NCBI RefSeq assembly: GCF_029852145.1
Contig: NC_079974.1
Span: 8,416,348-8,480,347, forward strand
Reading direction: 5' to 3'
Source: Microplitis mediator
Lineage: Eukaryota > Arthropoda > Insecta > Hymenoptera > Braconidae
Length of the DNA: 64,000 bases
The translations under genes were made by a program, and so were the position numbers. Positions 36,687 to 46,672 of the stretch are shown here, one piece after another. Position 1 is the stretch's first letter. Every line of letters starts with the position of its first letter. Under the pieces are notes generated by a model. It ran no database searches. It had not been told where the DNA came from and saw nothing but the letters and a program-made list of their open reading frames with translations.

Positions 36687-38648
36687 TGTAACAGGGTAAA
36701 TTTGATTTACCGCGTAAAATTTAATTTAAATAAAATCTATTGTTCGCACTGTCGGTATAGTTGAGTACCACCCAGGGTTATCCGGGTAGGTTGCGACTAG
36801 TCGACCGGGGAGTGGAAATTGGAGGCTCGTCAGTCAGTCCCCAATTAGAATTAAGTAGGAGTGTCGGAAGTCCAAAGACTCCCGAAGCCATGCGGGGGGT
36901 AGGATGTTATAATCGGAAAGACGGAAGCGAGACGACACTTGTTACCGGAACGACCGGACTGTCCAGACGCAGAGCTAGAGTTTTCGACGATCAACGGACG
37001 CCATTTATCAGACGCAATTCAATTATAAAAGGTAATTAATTATTTTGGGACTTGGTTACATTGTGTGGAACCAAGCGATAATTTTTCAAGTGTATTAACA
37101 ATTACCAGGCAGGTAGCCGGTAGTTAATTTGGGAGATTACTTATTGCGTTTGAATAACAGGTGAAGGAGATTACGAGAGCGGAGAGTTAGAAGGAGAGAG
37201 TACGAGAGAAAGAACGAGACGGAAAATTACTGAGAGAGGACGAGACAAAGGACAGAACCAATTAAATTATTTACCAGGACGAACACTGAGACGAGGACAG
37301 GTTGAAGAAAATTAATTAATTGAAAAGGTATTTATATAAATTTATTCCAGGCAGGAAGCCGGAAAATTTATTAAATATTTAGTCGTACGTCGGGTGTCGT
37401 CGCGCTAAATTAATTGTCCAAAGAAAAAAAAAAATTAATTTAATCGTAAATTAATTTAACAAATTAAACTCCGAATAAAATAAGATAGAATGATTAATTA
37501 ATCAACTCCAGGCAGGTTGCCGGAGCGATCGCGTCATAAAATATTTCCAGGCAGGTTGCCGGAATATTCTAGAAGCTTCCAGGTGGATCGTGTAACTCAC
37601 GCACCGGAAGTTATCGGGTCTAGTCAATAGTCTAGTCGAGAAATTTATTAATTAATTATTAAATTAAATTATATAAAATAAAAGAGTGTCTTGGGAAAAT
37701 TGAGAAAATTCCGTAGTCAAGGTCACCGGTAGTGACAAGTCAAATTATTAATTAAGGAAATCAATTTACATAAAATAATTAGTTAAATAAAGGAATAAAT
37801 TAAGTGAAGAAAATAAATGGATAAACGGAAAAGGAAATTTAAGAATTGAATCGTTAATAAAATAATCGAGAACTTGAAGGAACGAAACGTTGATAAAAGT
37901 TTGGGAAAAGTTATCGAAGAGTAAAATTAAAACACGTAAGGGAATTAATAAGATAATTAAAAATAAACAATTAATTGATTAAATCAATCTTTTTAATTTG
38001 AATATTTAATTAATTAATTTAATTATTGAAAAGGAAAAGTTGTGGTGGGAGAACTAGTCCATGGCGAGACGCCATTCGGTTCTAAATTATAAAATTCAGA
38101 GTGAGTGTGTAATAGTCCAGGGGACTGAATAAATGAGTGTGTGAAATAAAGGAAACAAATAATTGCGGGTTAATTATTATTGTTATTTTAAAAGAGTGTG
38201 TGATATGCCAAAGGTAATGGCTATATTTTAATTTTGCGGGTAATAAATAAAATAAAAGGATATATAAAAAGGTTATAATAAAAGGTTTATATATAAGGTT
38301 AAAATAAAAGGTTCATATAAAAAGGTTAAAATAAAAGGTTTATATAAGGTATATCGTTATAAGGTTTATAAGGTTTATATAAGGTATCTAGTGATAAGGT
38401 TTAAAAAGGTTTATAAGGTACAAGGTTATAAGATAATAAGTTAAAAAGGTTTAATTAAATAAAAGGTATAAAGGTGGAAAGTTGAAATCATATTAATTTA
38501 TTTATAAATTATCCTTCCTCATCCTTCTCTTACAATTAAACAAAATTTACCGACCCAGACGATCCAAGATCCGGCTCTGGGAGGCCGTTATTACCTCCAG
38601 TGGCGCCCTTAGTAAGAACGACCAGAGTAGCAGCTTAGCCCTGTTATA
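36687..38648 (+). repeat. 5' LTR (1,962 bp)
   Basis: It begins TGTAACAGGG and ends CTGTTATA. It contains four copies of the motif CCAGGCAGG-NN-GCCGG (about 37108, 37349, 37509, 37547) and an AAGGTTTATA-rich tandem stretch (38255-38470) longer than in the 3' LTR. The end block ATCCGGCTCTGGGAGG recurs as a relic at 21.69 kb. A 92-codon open frame at 36761-37039 also exists in the other LTR, but its substitutions are mostly amino-acid-changing; I do not call it a gene. Confidence 0.95.
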
Positions 38649-38650
38649 TT

Positions 38651-38666
38651 TGGCGCCCCTCATGAA
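38651..38666 (+). promoter_or_regulatory. Primer binding site (TGGCGCCCCTCATG)
   Basis: Two bases after the LTR end comes TGGCGCCC, complementary to a tRNA 3' end (...GGGCGCCA), the usual start for minus-strand synthesis. TGGCGCCC is the beginning of the lysine-tRNA-type site used by many insect Gypsy elements; the following bases differ, so the tRNA is not certain. Confidence 0.75.
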
Positions 38667-39386
38667 AAACCCCGTAATTAATTGTAAGAGAGGTTGAGGA
38701 AATAATTTATCGATAAAAAGTCGCGTGATAAACAAAGAAATTGAAATTAGTGTGGCGTGGACTCTAAAAAAAAAAAAATTGTTAAAATATAAAATAAAGA
38801 TAAAATTTAGTGTGGCGTGGCATTAAATAAAAGATTATTTTGGAAAACGAAATTGTCGGAAAAATTTTGAAAAACGGTAAATTTTGAAATAAATTATTCG
38901 ATACAATCGGGTGGAAAAATAATTTGAGGTAAAGATAAATTTTGAAAGAAAGTAATTAACTGGAAATAATTCAGACTGATAATTGTGATAAAATTAAAAC
39001 TAGTTATCATAAAAATAAATTATAAGTAAATAATTTATTTACAATAATTAGTACAAATTACGATTATTTCACTAAAATAAAATTTATCTATAAAATAATT
39101 TTACACGAAAAATAAAATCGAGTAAAATAAAATCGGCTTAAAATTTACCGGACGCGTCAATATTCTATAAATAGAACAATCCTCAAAACTTAAGACTGAA
39201 AAATAAAAAGATTAAGATTTAGTCACATTTAATAGTGTAAAAAGAAAGACTAAATTTTACTTGGACATAAAATATCTTAAACAAAAGATTAAGTTTTCTG
39301 TCGAGAATAAAATTTAAAATAAATTTGTCAATAAATTTTTGCTGTGTGATAGATTATTATTATTACAAATATTCAATAAATTATAA
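38667..39386 (+). other. Untranslated leader before gag
   Basis: 720 bp of A-rich noncoding RNA leader with repeats of TTAGTGTGGCGTGG at about 38748 and 38808. Confidence 0.7.
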
Positions 39387-41453
39387 ATGGTAATTATGTT
39401 TAATCAAGAAGAAGATCTTGAAATGGCAGAAGCACGTGGATTGTCAGCAGGTAGGGGATATAACCGCTCGACAACCACGTCTACTCCTGGTGCACCATTA
39501 AGATTGTCAACAGTCACAACAGTAACCACGTCAACCAGCACAACGCCAACAGTAACTACAACTACTAGCATGGTTACGAATTCAATATTACCAAATTCAT
39601 TGTCACTGGATCTACCACCACCGTATCCGGTACCAACAAATACGTTACCAGGTAGCCACGGGACAATCGGAGCCGCTGATGGATGGAATTTTTCACCCAG
39701 AACGCAGGCTGGGGATCCCCGTAGGCTGTTACCTGAACAAGATGGAGCAATCAATAGTCAATTGGATTTTGCGGGCAGTCTTAATCATCTACAAGACAAT
39801 ATACCACCAGATATGCAGCGCATATTTCACCGAATGGACAACAGCACTCAACAAATACGTCAACCGTCATCCAATCAGAGAAATATCAACGACGAAAATG
39901 CTGCTACAATTAATCAATTGTCCCAGATGATGGTAGAGCTTCTAAATCGTCAACGAGAAATAGAAAATAGATACAACTCACGGGAAAATTCATGGCGATC
40001 AAATTCACCAGTGGACTGGAGAGCAGCTGAACTTCATCTAAATGGTACAAACATTGCCCCGATGGGTCAACGTTTGGCGAGGAGGGAGTGCCCAGCTGCT
40101 CATAGACCCCAGAGCTTGGGTCCTCAACATCACCAGAACCAGCCACAAGTCCAACAAGAGAATCGTCGTGATCCAAATGACCAGAACATACCAGTTGCAG
40201 AACGTATTAATTATCTACAAGACCAATTACGTCAGCTACAAATTGGACAACAAGGCCAGATCCCGGTATCCAGCTACGATCATCAGAGAGGACGAGCAGA
40301 GAGTTATTCCCAGGCAGATGGTCGTTTTCACGACTTGCCGGGAGTACCCGCTCGAAATCCAAGGCCTCAATCGAATCTAGGCAGATACCAAGATGACAGG
40401 CAGTGGAAAGACATATTGCAGAGTCTGAAAATGGGAAATTTACATTTCCCTCAGGAAAACGTGACGGTTAATGATTTCCTTTGTGCAGCCGAGGCTAGAT
40501 CCCACCGAGAAGGCTGGACTGAATGGGACTTACTTAAAGCCATGAGTTATATACTCCAAGGAGCTGCAGCACGTTGGTTTGACGCTAACTATGTACGCTG
40601 GGAAAATTACAATCAATTCAAGGATGAATTTAGGAAGGCTTTCGGCAGCTCAGCAACAGACCACCAAATTATCATGGAGGTCAGCAAAATGCGGATGAAA
40701 CAAGGGGACAACGTGACAGAGTTTGTATTAAAAATTCAACAGAAGTATCAGTCGATGCAGATACCACCACCAGTATCAGAACAAGTCGCGAGCATCCGTA
40801 ATCATCTAATTGATGAGTTACGTACTCTGGTATGTGCCAGATCTGTTTATACGTATGAAGACCTGCTAAATGCTTTGCACGAGGCCAACCGGTGCATAGA
40901 AGAGGCTCAACAACCTGCCACGGTGGTGAATAAAACGGTAAAATTTCAAGATAAAACTAGATTCGGTATGATACAATCTCCAGTAGATGAGGTGGTATAC
41001 GAAGACGATAAATTGGAACCTTCGAGATGCAATCTGATGGTTGCACCACCACAGACAACATATAACAACAAATATGGCGTGCTAATGAGGAATAATAATA
41101 ATTATTATCGACCTCTAAATTACCAATACAACAACAGACAACAACAATTCAGACCTCGTTTGAATCAAGAGCCAGGGAGGTTATCCGGCTTCAATCAAAA
41201 CCCAGCAGTTGCTCCAAGATATAACAGACCATGTTACAACTGCGGAGTTCCAGGTCACACGTTCGAGGTATGTCAAAATCCCAGACAGCAAGTCTGTAAC
41301 ATTTGTTATGAAGTTGGACACACTCGTGATAACTGCAATTTAGTAGTTTACGCTAATGATAATGTACCAACTGCTTCAACTTCACCTGACAATCCACCTC
41401 CAGTACGACAGGAGAGTAACAAAGTACCTGAAGACAGTCGAAAAAACGATTAG
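39387..41453 (+). CDS. Gag polyprotein (688 aa), intact
   Basis: The structural protein of the virus-like particle. Starts at ATG 39387 (a second ATG lies three codons on). Residues 1-350 are low-complexity: T/S/P-rich, then Q/N-rich. About 350-520 is a capsid-like domain (WKDILQSLKMGNLHFP ... YILQGAAARWFDANY ... FRKAFGSSATDHQIIMEV), matching the retrotransposon gag fold of Ty3/Gypsy. About 615-650 holds two perfect CX2CX4HX4C zinc knuckles (CYNCGVPGHTFEVC, CNICYEVGHTRDNC) that bind the genomic RNA. The stop TAG at 41451 lies 4 nt beyond a slippery heptamer that feeds ribosomes into pol. Confidence 0.95.
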   Translation: MVIMFNQEEDLEMAEARGLSAGRGYNRSTTTSTPGAPLRLSTVTTVTTSTSTTPTVTTTTSMVTNSILPNSLSLDLPPPYPVPTNTLPGSHGTIGAADGWNFSPRTQAGDPRRLLPEQDGAINSQLDFAGSLNHLQDNIPPDMQRIFHRMDNSTQQIRQPSSNQRNINDENAATINQLSQMMVELLNRQREIENRYNSRENSWRSNSPVDWRAAELHLNGTNIAPMGQRLARRECPAAHRPQSLGPQHHQNQPQVQQENRRDPNDQNIPVAERINYLQDQLRQLQIGQQGQIPVSSYDHQRGRAESYSQADGRFHDLPGVPARNPRPQSNLGRYQDDRQWKDILQSLKMGNLHFPQENVTVNDFLCAAEARSHREGWTEWDLLKAMSYILQGAAARWFDANYVRWENYNQFKDEFRKAFGSSATDHQIIMEVSKMRMKQGDNVTEFVLKIQQKYQSMQIPPPVSEQVASIRNHLIDELRTLVCARSVYTYEDLLNALHEANRCIEEAQQPATVVNKTVKFQDKTRFGMIQSPVDEVVYEDDKLEPSRCNLMVAPPQTTYNNKYGVLMRNNNNYYRPLNYQYNNRQQQFRPRLNQEPGRLSGFNQNPAVAPRYNRPCYNCGVPGHTFEVCQNPRQQVCNICYEVGHTRDNCNLVVYANDNVPTASTSPDNPPPVRQESNKVPEDSRKND
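41441..41447 (+). promoter_or_regulatory. -1 ribosomal frameshift site A_AAA_AAC
   Basis: The gag frame reads AAA (41442-41444), AAC (41445-41447), GAT, TAG. With A at 41441 this is exactly X_XXY_YYZ. Slipping back one base enters the pol frame, which is open from 41432 to the MITE. The heptamer lies 4 nt before the gag stop, and CCCC (41469) and GGGG (41502) downstream could form the base of a stimulatory stem. Confidence 0.9.
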
Positions 41454-43355
41454 TACCTGGACCGAATTCCCCGTTGGCTCAGGATGATTTCGGAGTAACT
41501 AAGGGGTTAATCAAACCAAAACTAGACCATAAAAATAGCCGGTCGGAAATTTTGCAGGTAGGTTTACCGCATTATTCCCCTCCAGGCAGTCCATTATTAC
41601 CTGATAGCCGGTCTGAGGCTTTGCAGGCAGGTTCGCCGCAAAGTTCTCAACCAGGCAGTGAATCTCAACCCGTTAGCCGGTCTGAGATTGGGCAGGCAGG
41701 TTCGCCGCCCTACTCTCAACCAGGCAGAGCATCTCTACCTGAAAGCCGGAAGGTAGTGTCGCAGGCAGGTGTAGTAAATACTTTGCCGCAATACTCCATT
41801 CCAGGCAGGAAAATACATTTAGCTACCATGTCCGTGAATACGATTTACGTAGAAGATATAATCAAATTAACTCAAGAAGACCTGTCAATTAATTCTACAG
41901 AATTTATTAATCAAGTGATTCAATTTTTAGAAGATCCAAATTGTACAGTCGCAGATCTCGATCAACCAGATGTGAAAATTAATAATTATTCAATTACATC
42001 TATTCAAGAACCAGATGACGATGAACCTGAAACTCAATGGGAGGATGAATTTCAACCTGGATTGGAACCAGAAGATCTCGAGCTTAATGTGTCTTTACCG
42101 CGTTCTCTGGAACTAGGCAGTTCTGTTCGCCAGTCTCCAGACTCGCAGGTAGTAGATACATCGACAACATCTACATCTCGAGAAGCTTTCATTCCTAGAA
42201 TCCTTCAAAATAAACCATTGTCAGCTGCTCAAAAATATCGTCTGGCTGAAAGAAAAATATTTGTACACGGTCCAGGTCCAAAACCACCAGAAATTACACC
42301 GAGAATACCAGTATCACTCTGGATTTTTGGTATAAAATTAAATGGTATCCTGGATACTGGCAGCGAGAGGTCCTATATTAATGCCAAAGTATATGAAGAC
42401 ATCAAGGATTATGCTTCGGGTGATTTAAGACCTGACGAGACTCAAAAACGGGGTGTTTTACTTGCTAATCACACTCTGTGTAAAAGCCTCGGAGGTGCTT
42501 CATTTATTATTCAGATAGGATCGGTCGCTGGTGAACAATATCTGAGTGTACTTGAAGACCTTGGACATTCTGTAGTCCTAGGAATGGACTTTGCTCTACA
42601 ATTTGGAGTCATCATAAATAGCAAAGAGAGAACTTGGCAGTTCAGTGAACATCCTGAAATACATCAATTTGAGCTAATCTTATGTAAAGAAAATTCGTCG
42701 AGGTGTTCATCAATGACAACTGATGAAGAATCAGACTTCAAAAATTTTATCAAACTTGAAATGAGAAAATTTGAAGCGATGCCGAATCAGGGACTTACTA
42801 AAATCCTCGAACACGAGATCGTCTTGAGACCTGACGCTAAACCAGTCAGGATTAAGCCATATAGACGAAGTCCTGTCATCAATGACGAATTAAAGCGGCA
42901 GATCGACGAATTACTTAAAAAGAAATTTATAAGACCAAGTTACAGTGTGTGGTCATGTTCACCGGTCATGGTAGCCAAACCCAACAACACCTGGAGATTT
43001 TGTGTAGATTATCGGCCTATTAATCGAGTTACGATACCACCAGCTCACCCGTTACCTAATATGCTACGCACATTGAGCGCATTACACGGTGCAGTTTACA
43101 TCAGTACTATGGACTTAAAAGAAGCTTTCCATCAGATCCGCATGGCAATTGCGTCGATTCCTCTCACCGCTTTTTCTGTGGAAGGACGAGGGCAATTCGA
43201 ATGGTTACGGATGCCGTATGGATTAGTCGGTGCTCCTAGTACTTTCCAAAAAGCTATGGACGAGCTGAAGGAAAGATTCCATAAAATTCTAGTCGACCGA
43301 GAATTACCGATGAAGTGGGCTGATCAAGTCTTCGCATACTTGGATGACTGGATAG
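41448..43355 (+). pseudogene. Pol, first part: repeat region, protease, reverse transcriptase
   Basis: Read by -1 frameshift from gag. Counting from codon TTG 41474, residues about 15-110 are four imperfect copies of a 26-residue repeat (SRSE-LQAGSP-YSQPGS). Residues about 290-300 hold the aspartic protease site ILDTGSERSY. From about 470 comes reverse transcriptase: KPYRRSP, CVDYRPINRVT, STMDLKEAFHQI, RMPYGLVGAPSTFQKAM, and the catalytic YLDD at residues 622-625 (43337-43348). The MITE begins 8 nt past this motif, so the open frame ends in MITE sequence at 43381. Confidence 0.93.
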
Positions 43356-44377
43356 TAGGGTGGGCCAAAAAAAACTTTTAATTTTTTTTTTTTTAGCTAC
43401 TACGAAAATATTGTTCAAGATGACGAAAAAAATATCCTGGTAAAGTTTCAGCCCTTAATATTAATATTGAGAGGTCGCTCATTGTGATTTTTGATTTCCC
43501 ATTTAAATAACATGGAAAAAAAAAATTTTTTTAGTTTGGAATTTTCTACCTCGGTAATGGCTCATTGTACGAATAAGCCCAATATATATTTTTGTAGGGA
43601 ATTTAACGCTCTACAAAAAAAGTTTCTTATCATTTTTTGATAAATCCATCTGTTCAAAAGTTATTGGAGCTCGAAGCCAAGTTAGAATAAATTTCGAGAT
43701 CTTTTTACTTCTTCGGCGAAACTATCGGACTTATCATAAAATGTTTTTAAAACTTTTTTGTAGACAATTTTATTTCCTACAAATTATTGCTGATAAATTT
43801 TTTTCAAATTCTGCATTGTTTTCTAGTTATTTCCTTTTTAATTCCAAGCTCCTATAAAAATAGTGTTCTGATCGATTTTAAGAGCTTGGCATTAAAATAG
43901 AAATAACTAGAAAACAATGCAGAATTTGAAAAAAATTTATCAACAATAATTTGTAGGAAATAAAATTGTCTACAAAAAAGTTTTTATGACATTTTATGAT
44001 AAGTCCGATAGTTTCGCCGAAGAAGTAAAAAGATCTCGAAATTTATTCTAACTTGGCTTCGAGCTCCAATAACTTTTGAACAGATGGATTTATCCAAAAA
44101 TAATAAGAAACCTTTTTTGTAGAGCGTTAAATTCCCTACAAAAATATATGCTGGGCTTATTCGTACAATGAGCCATTGCCGAGGTAGAAAATTCCAAACT
44201 AAAAAAATTTTTTTTTTCCATGTTATTTAAACGGGAAATCAAAAATCACAATGAGCGACCTCTTAATATTAATATTAAGGGCTGAAACTTTACCAGGATT
44301 TTTTTTTCGTCATCTTGAACAATATTTTCGTAGTAGCTAAAAAAAAAAAAATTAAAAGTTTGTTTTGGCCCACCCTA
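43356..44377. mobile_element. hAT-like foldback MITE (1,022 bp) inside reverse transcriptase
   Basis: The ends are TAGGGTGGGCC and GGCCCACCCTA, flanked by a perfect 8-bp duplication CTGGATAG (43348-43355, 44378-44385). The two halves are inverted copies of about 500 bp centred near 43865. Removing the element and one duplication restores the host reading frame exactly. The core (GATAAATCCATCTGTTCAAA, CTAGAAAACAATGCAGAA) is shared with the foldbacks at 1.9 and 15.2 kb, so one family has inserted several times. Confidence 0.93.
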
Positions 44378-45270
44378 CTGGATAGTCATCAGTGAAACCA
44401 TAGAAGAACACAAAAGAATTATAAGTTTGGTGTTTGAAGTCTTCAGAGATGCTGGGTTACTCATAAATCCAGTAAGTGTAAATTTTGTCGACCTGAAGTT
44501 AAATTCTTGGGATTTATAGTGAACAAAGATGGTCTACACACTGATCCAGACAAAATAGCTCCAATAATAAATTATCCAACTAATAGAAAACAACTACGCA
44601 GCTTCCTTGGATTAGTCAATTGGTATCATCGACATCTACAGGACGTCGCAAAGGCTCAAGGTCCTCTAAATAAATTGACTGGAGTCAATACGGAGTGGAA
44701 GTGGGGAGATATCGAAGAAGAATCGTTCCAGAATTTAAAACGGGCTTTAATTGATGCTCAGCCGTTATCAGTGCCTAAAGTGGGACTCCCGTATTATCTA
44801 TACACAGATGCCTGTGATACGGGACTGGGAGCATTTTTAGTACAGCGAGATCCAGAGACCCAAAAGGAATTTCTGTTAATATGTCTTAGTCGTCAACTAA
44901 AAGGTGCTGAGACTCGGTATACCACAACTGAAAAAGAGTGCCTAGCTGTCGTCTGGGCGGTTCGAAAATTACGTTGCTATCTTGAAGGCACCCCTTTCAC
45001 TGTCATCACAGATCATGCTGCGTTAAAATAGCTGCATTCATTGATAGATCCAAACGGCCGATTAGCCCGTTGGGCAATGGAGTTATTATCACATCAAATA
45101 ACCATTGAACACCGAAAAGGGACAGAAAATGAAGGTCCTGATGCACTGTCTCGAATTTATGAAGATCAAGTTCCAGAAGATTGGCTAGAAATTAAAGAAC
45201 AACTCTGATCGGATAATTGTCTACATTTACAAGTCTCAAACTGGTATACTGTAAAATTTAACAACGTGTG
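44378..45270 (+). pseudogene. Pol, second part: end of RT and RNase H
   Basis: After the MITE the frame continues the RT thumb (HKRIISLVFEVFRDAGLLIN). A single-base loss near 44473-44480 shifts the frame; CKFCRPEVKFLGFIV follows in the new frame. RNase H starts YYLYTDACDTGLGAFL, then TEKECLAVVWAVRKLRCYL and TDHAAL; a TAG at 45029-45031 interrupts, and the chain resumes LARWAMELL ... GTENEGPDALSR. Further stops are at 45206-45208 and 45269-45271. It is not translatable as one piece. Confidence 0.9.
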
Positions 45271-46480
45271 ACGCAATCCAGGGCGGTATCCGGATTGGCG
45301 CATTGTTGAAGATAAACTCGAATATTATCGTCCAGACCCGTTAAAATCTATCGTTGGAGATGATAACGCGTGGAAAACTGTTTTACGAGATCCTGAAATC
45401 CATGAAATACTCCAAAAACATCATGAAGACCCAGATGCTGCACATCAAGGGAGGGAAAAAATGTATGAGCGTTTGAAAGTTCAATTTTATTGCCCCGGTA
45501 TGTACCACGACGTGGAAAGTTACGTGGAGGCTTGTGAAATTTGTAAACAAGCTAAATACAAGCAATCATTATCTAAAGCTCCATTTCAAACCCGACAACC
45601 GATAAGACCTTGGGCTATTGTCGCGGTGGACGTAACTGGACCTTTCACTCGATCCAGAAAAGGTCACCAGTATATTCTAGTCATACAAGATTTGTACACT
45701 AGATTCATCGAACTTTATCCATTACGTCGACATACCGGAGCTGCTGTCTTGGATGCTTTCAAACGGACATTTTCTTTGAGGTCTTACCCGCTGTTCCTGG
45801 TAACAGACAATGGCAGGGAGTTTGTTAATGAGACCGTACAAGATTATTTAAAATCAGTTGGAGTAAAATTTACACCGTTGGCTGTTGCACATCCTCAAGC
45901 CAATCCAGTGGAAAGGATATATCGCCCTTTAAAACCGATGATAAGAGCTTACATCAACAAAGATCAAACCAGATGGGATGACCATCTAGGTGAATTTCAA
46001 CTGGCCTACAACAGCTCTTCTCATGCGTCCTTAAAACTGTCTCCATATTTCCTGGTACATGGACATGAACCCAGACTGTCCGATAAACTGACAGAACTGG
46101 AGATGGAAGATTTTCTTCCTGACAATGATGAATGAAAACAATGCGTTCAGCGATAAGACGAACTTCGTCACAAAGTCGAGAGTATAATGCGGGCTGAAAA
46201 CGAGAGACAATCTAACAATAAAAATTTAGAACTTACGATACCGGAAGTGAATTTAGGCGATAAGGTTTTCTATCTTAACCGTAAATTAAGCAATAAAAGT
46301 CAGAAATACAGCGCGAGTTTAGGCATGAAATATCTCGGGCCGGTTACAATAAGTAAAATCATAAGTCCACTCGTAGTAGAGCTTAAAAATGACTCCGGTA
46401 AATCTCTCGGTACACATTATATACCTGACTTAAAAATACCGCGTCGTAGTAGTCGTTTAGCTGATACAATATCTCAATAA
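45271..46480 (+). pseudogene. Pol, third part: integrase
   Basis: Same frame as the RNase H part. A zinc-binding HHCC domain (HHEDPDAAH, CEICKQAK) is followed by the catalytic core with D in VDVTG (45629), D in TDNGREF (45806) and E in NPVERIY (45911). The last two are 35 codons apart, the D,D35E spacing of retroviral-type integrases. Stops at 46133-46135 and 46154-46156 break the chain. After them, 46187-46480 carries the C-terminal part (LGDKVFYLNRK, KYLGPVTISKI, GTHYIPDLKIPR), which resembles the GPY/F module. All three catalytic residues are kept, so decay is recent. Confidence 0.93.
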
Positions 46481-46672
46481 ATTAATTAAGGATTATAAAC
46501 TCGAACATACGACTAACCCATTTAAATTTGAGATGGAACATAGGAGACGAAGGTCTCGAGAGGGAGTCCGGGGTTGGACGAAGGCAACCCCGAGAGTCTA
46601 TCGGCGTTCTAATTGGGCAGGCAGGCCCTATGGACCTCCAGGTAGGCATCCACATCGCCGGGTCGTGACTAA
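46481..46672 (+). other. Spacer between pol and the third ORF
   Basis: GC-richer than its neighbours, with GCAGGCAGG and CCAGGTAGG motifs like those in the LTR. It overlaps an 81-codon open frame with R/P/G-rich composition that has no support as a gene. Confidence 0.45.

Noticed and set aside
36761..37039. 92-codon open frame in the 5' LTR, also at 48788-49066 in the 3' LTR
   Set aside because: It opens with TTG, the few differences between the two copies change amino acids (for example R/G, K/E, A/V), and it is explained by LTR duplication. No evidence of a protein.
39404..40176. Minus-strand open frames opposite gag
   Set aside because: Shadows of the gag coding frame with skewed composition and no domain.
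43356..44377. Taking the MITE as an intron of pol
   Set aside because: It has a perfect 8-bp flanking duplication, inverted ends and relatives elsewhere; its edges lack GT/AG splice sites.
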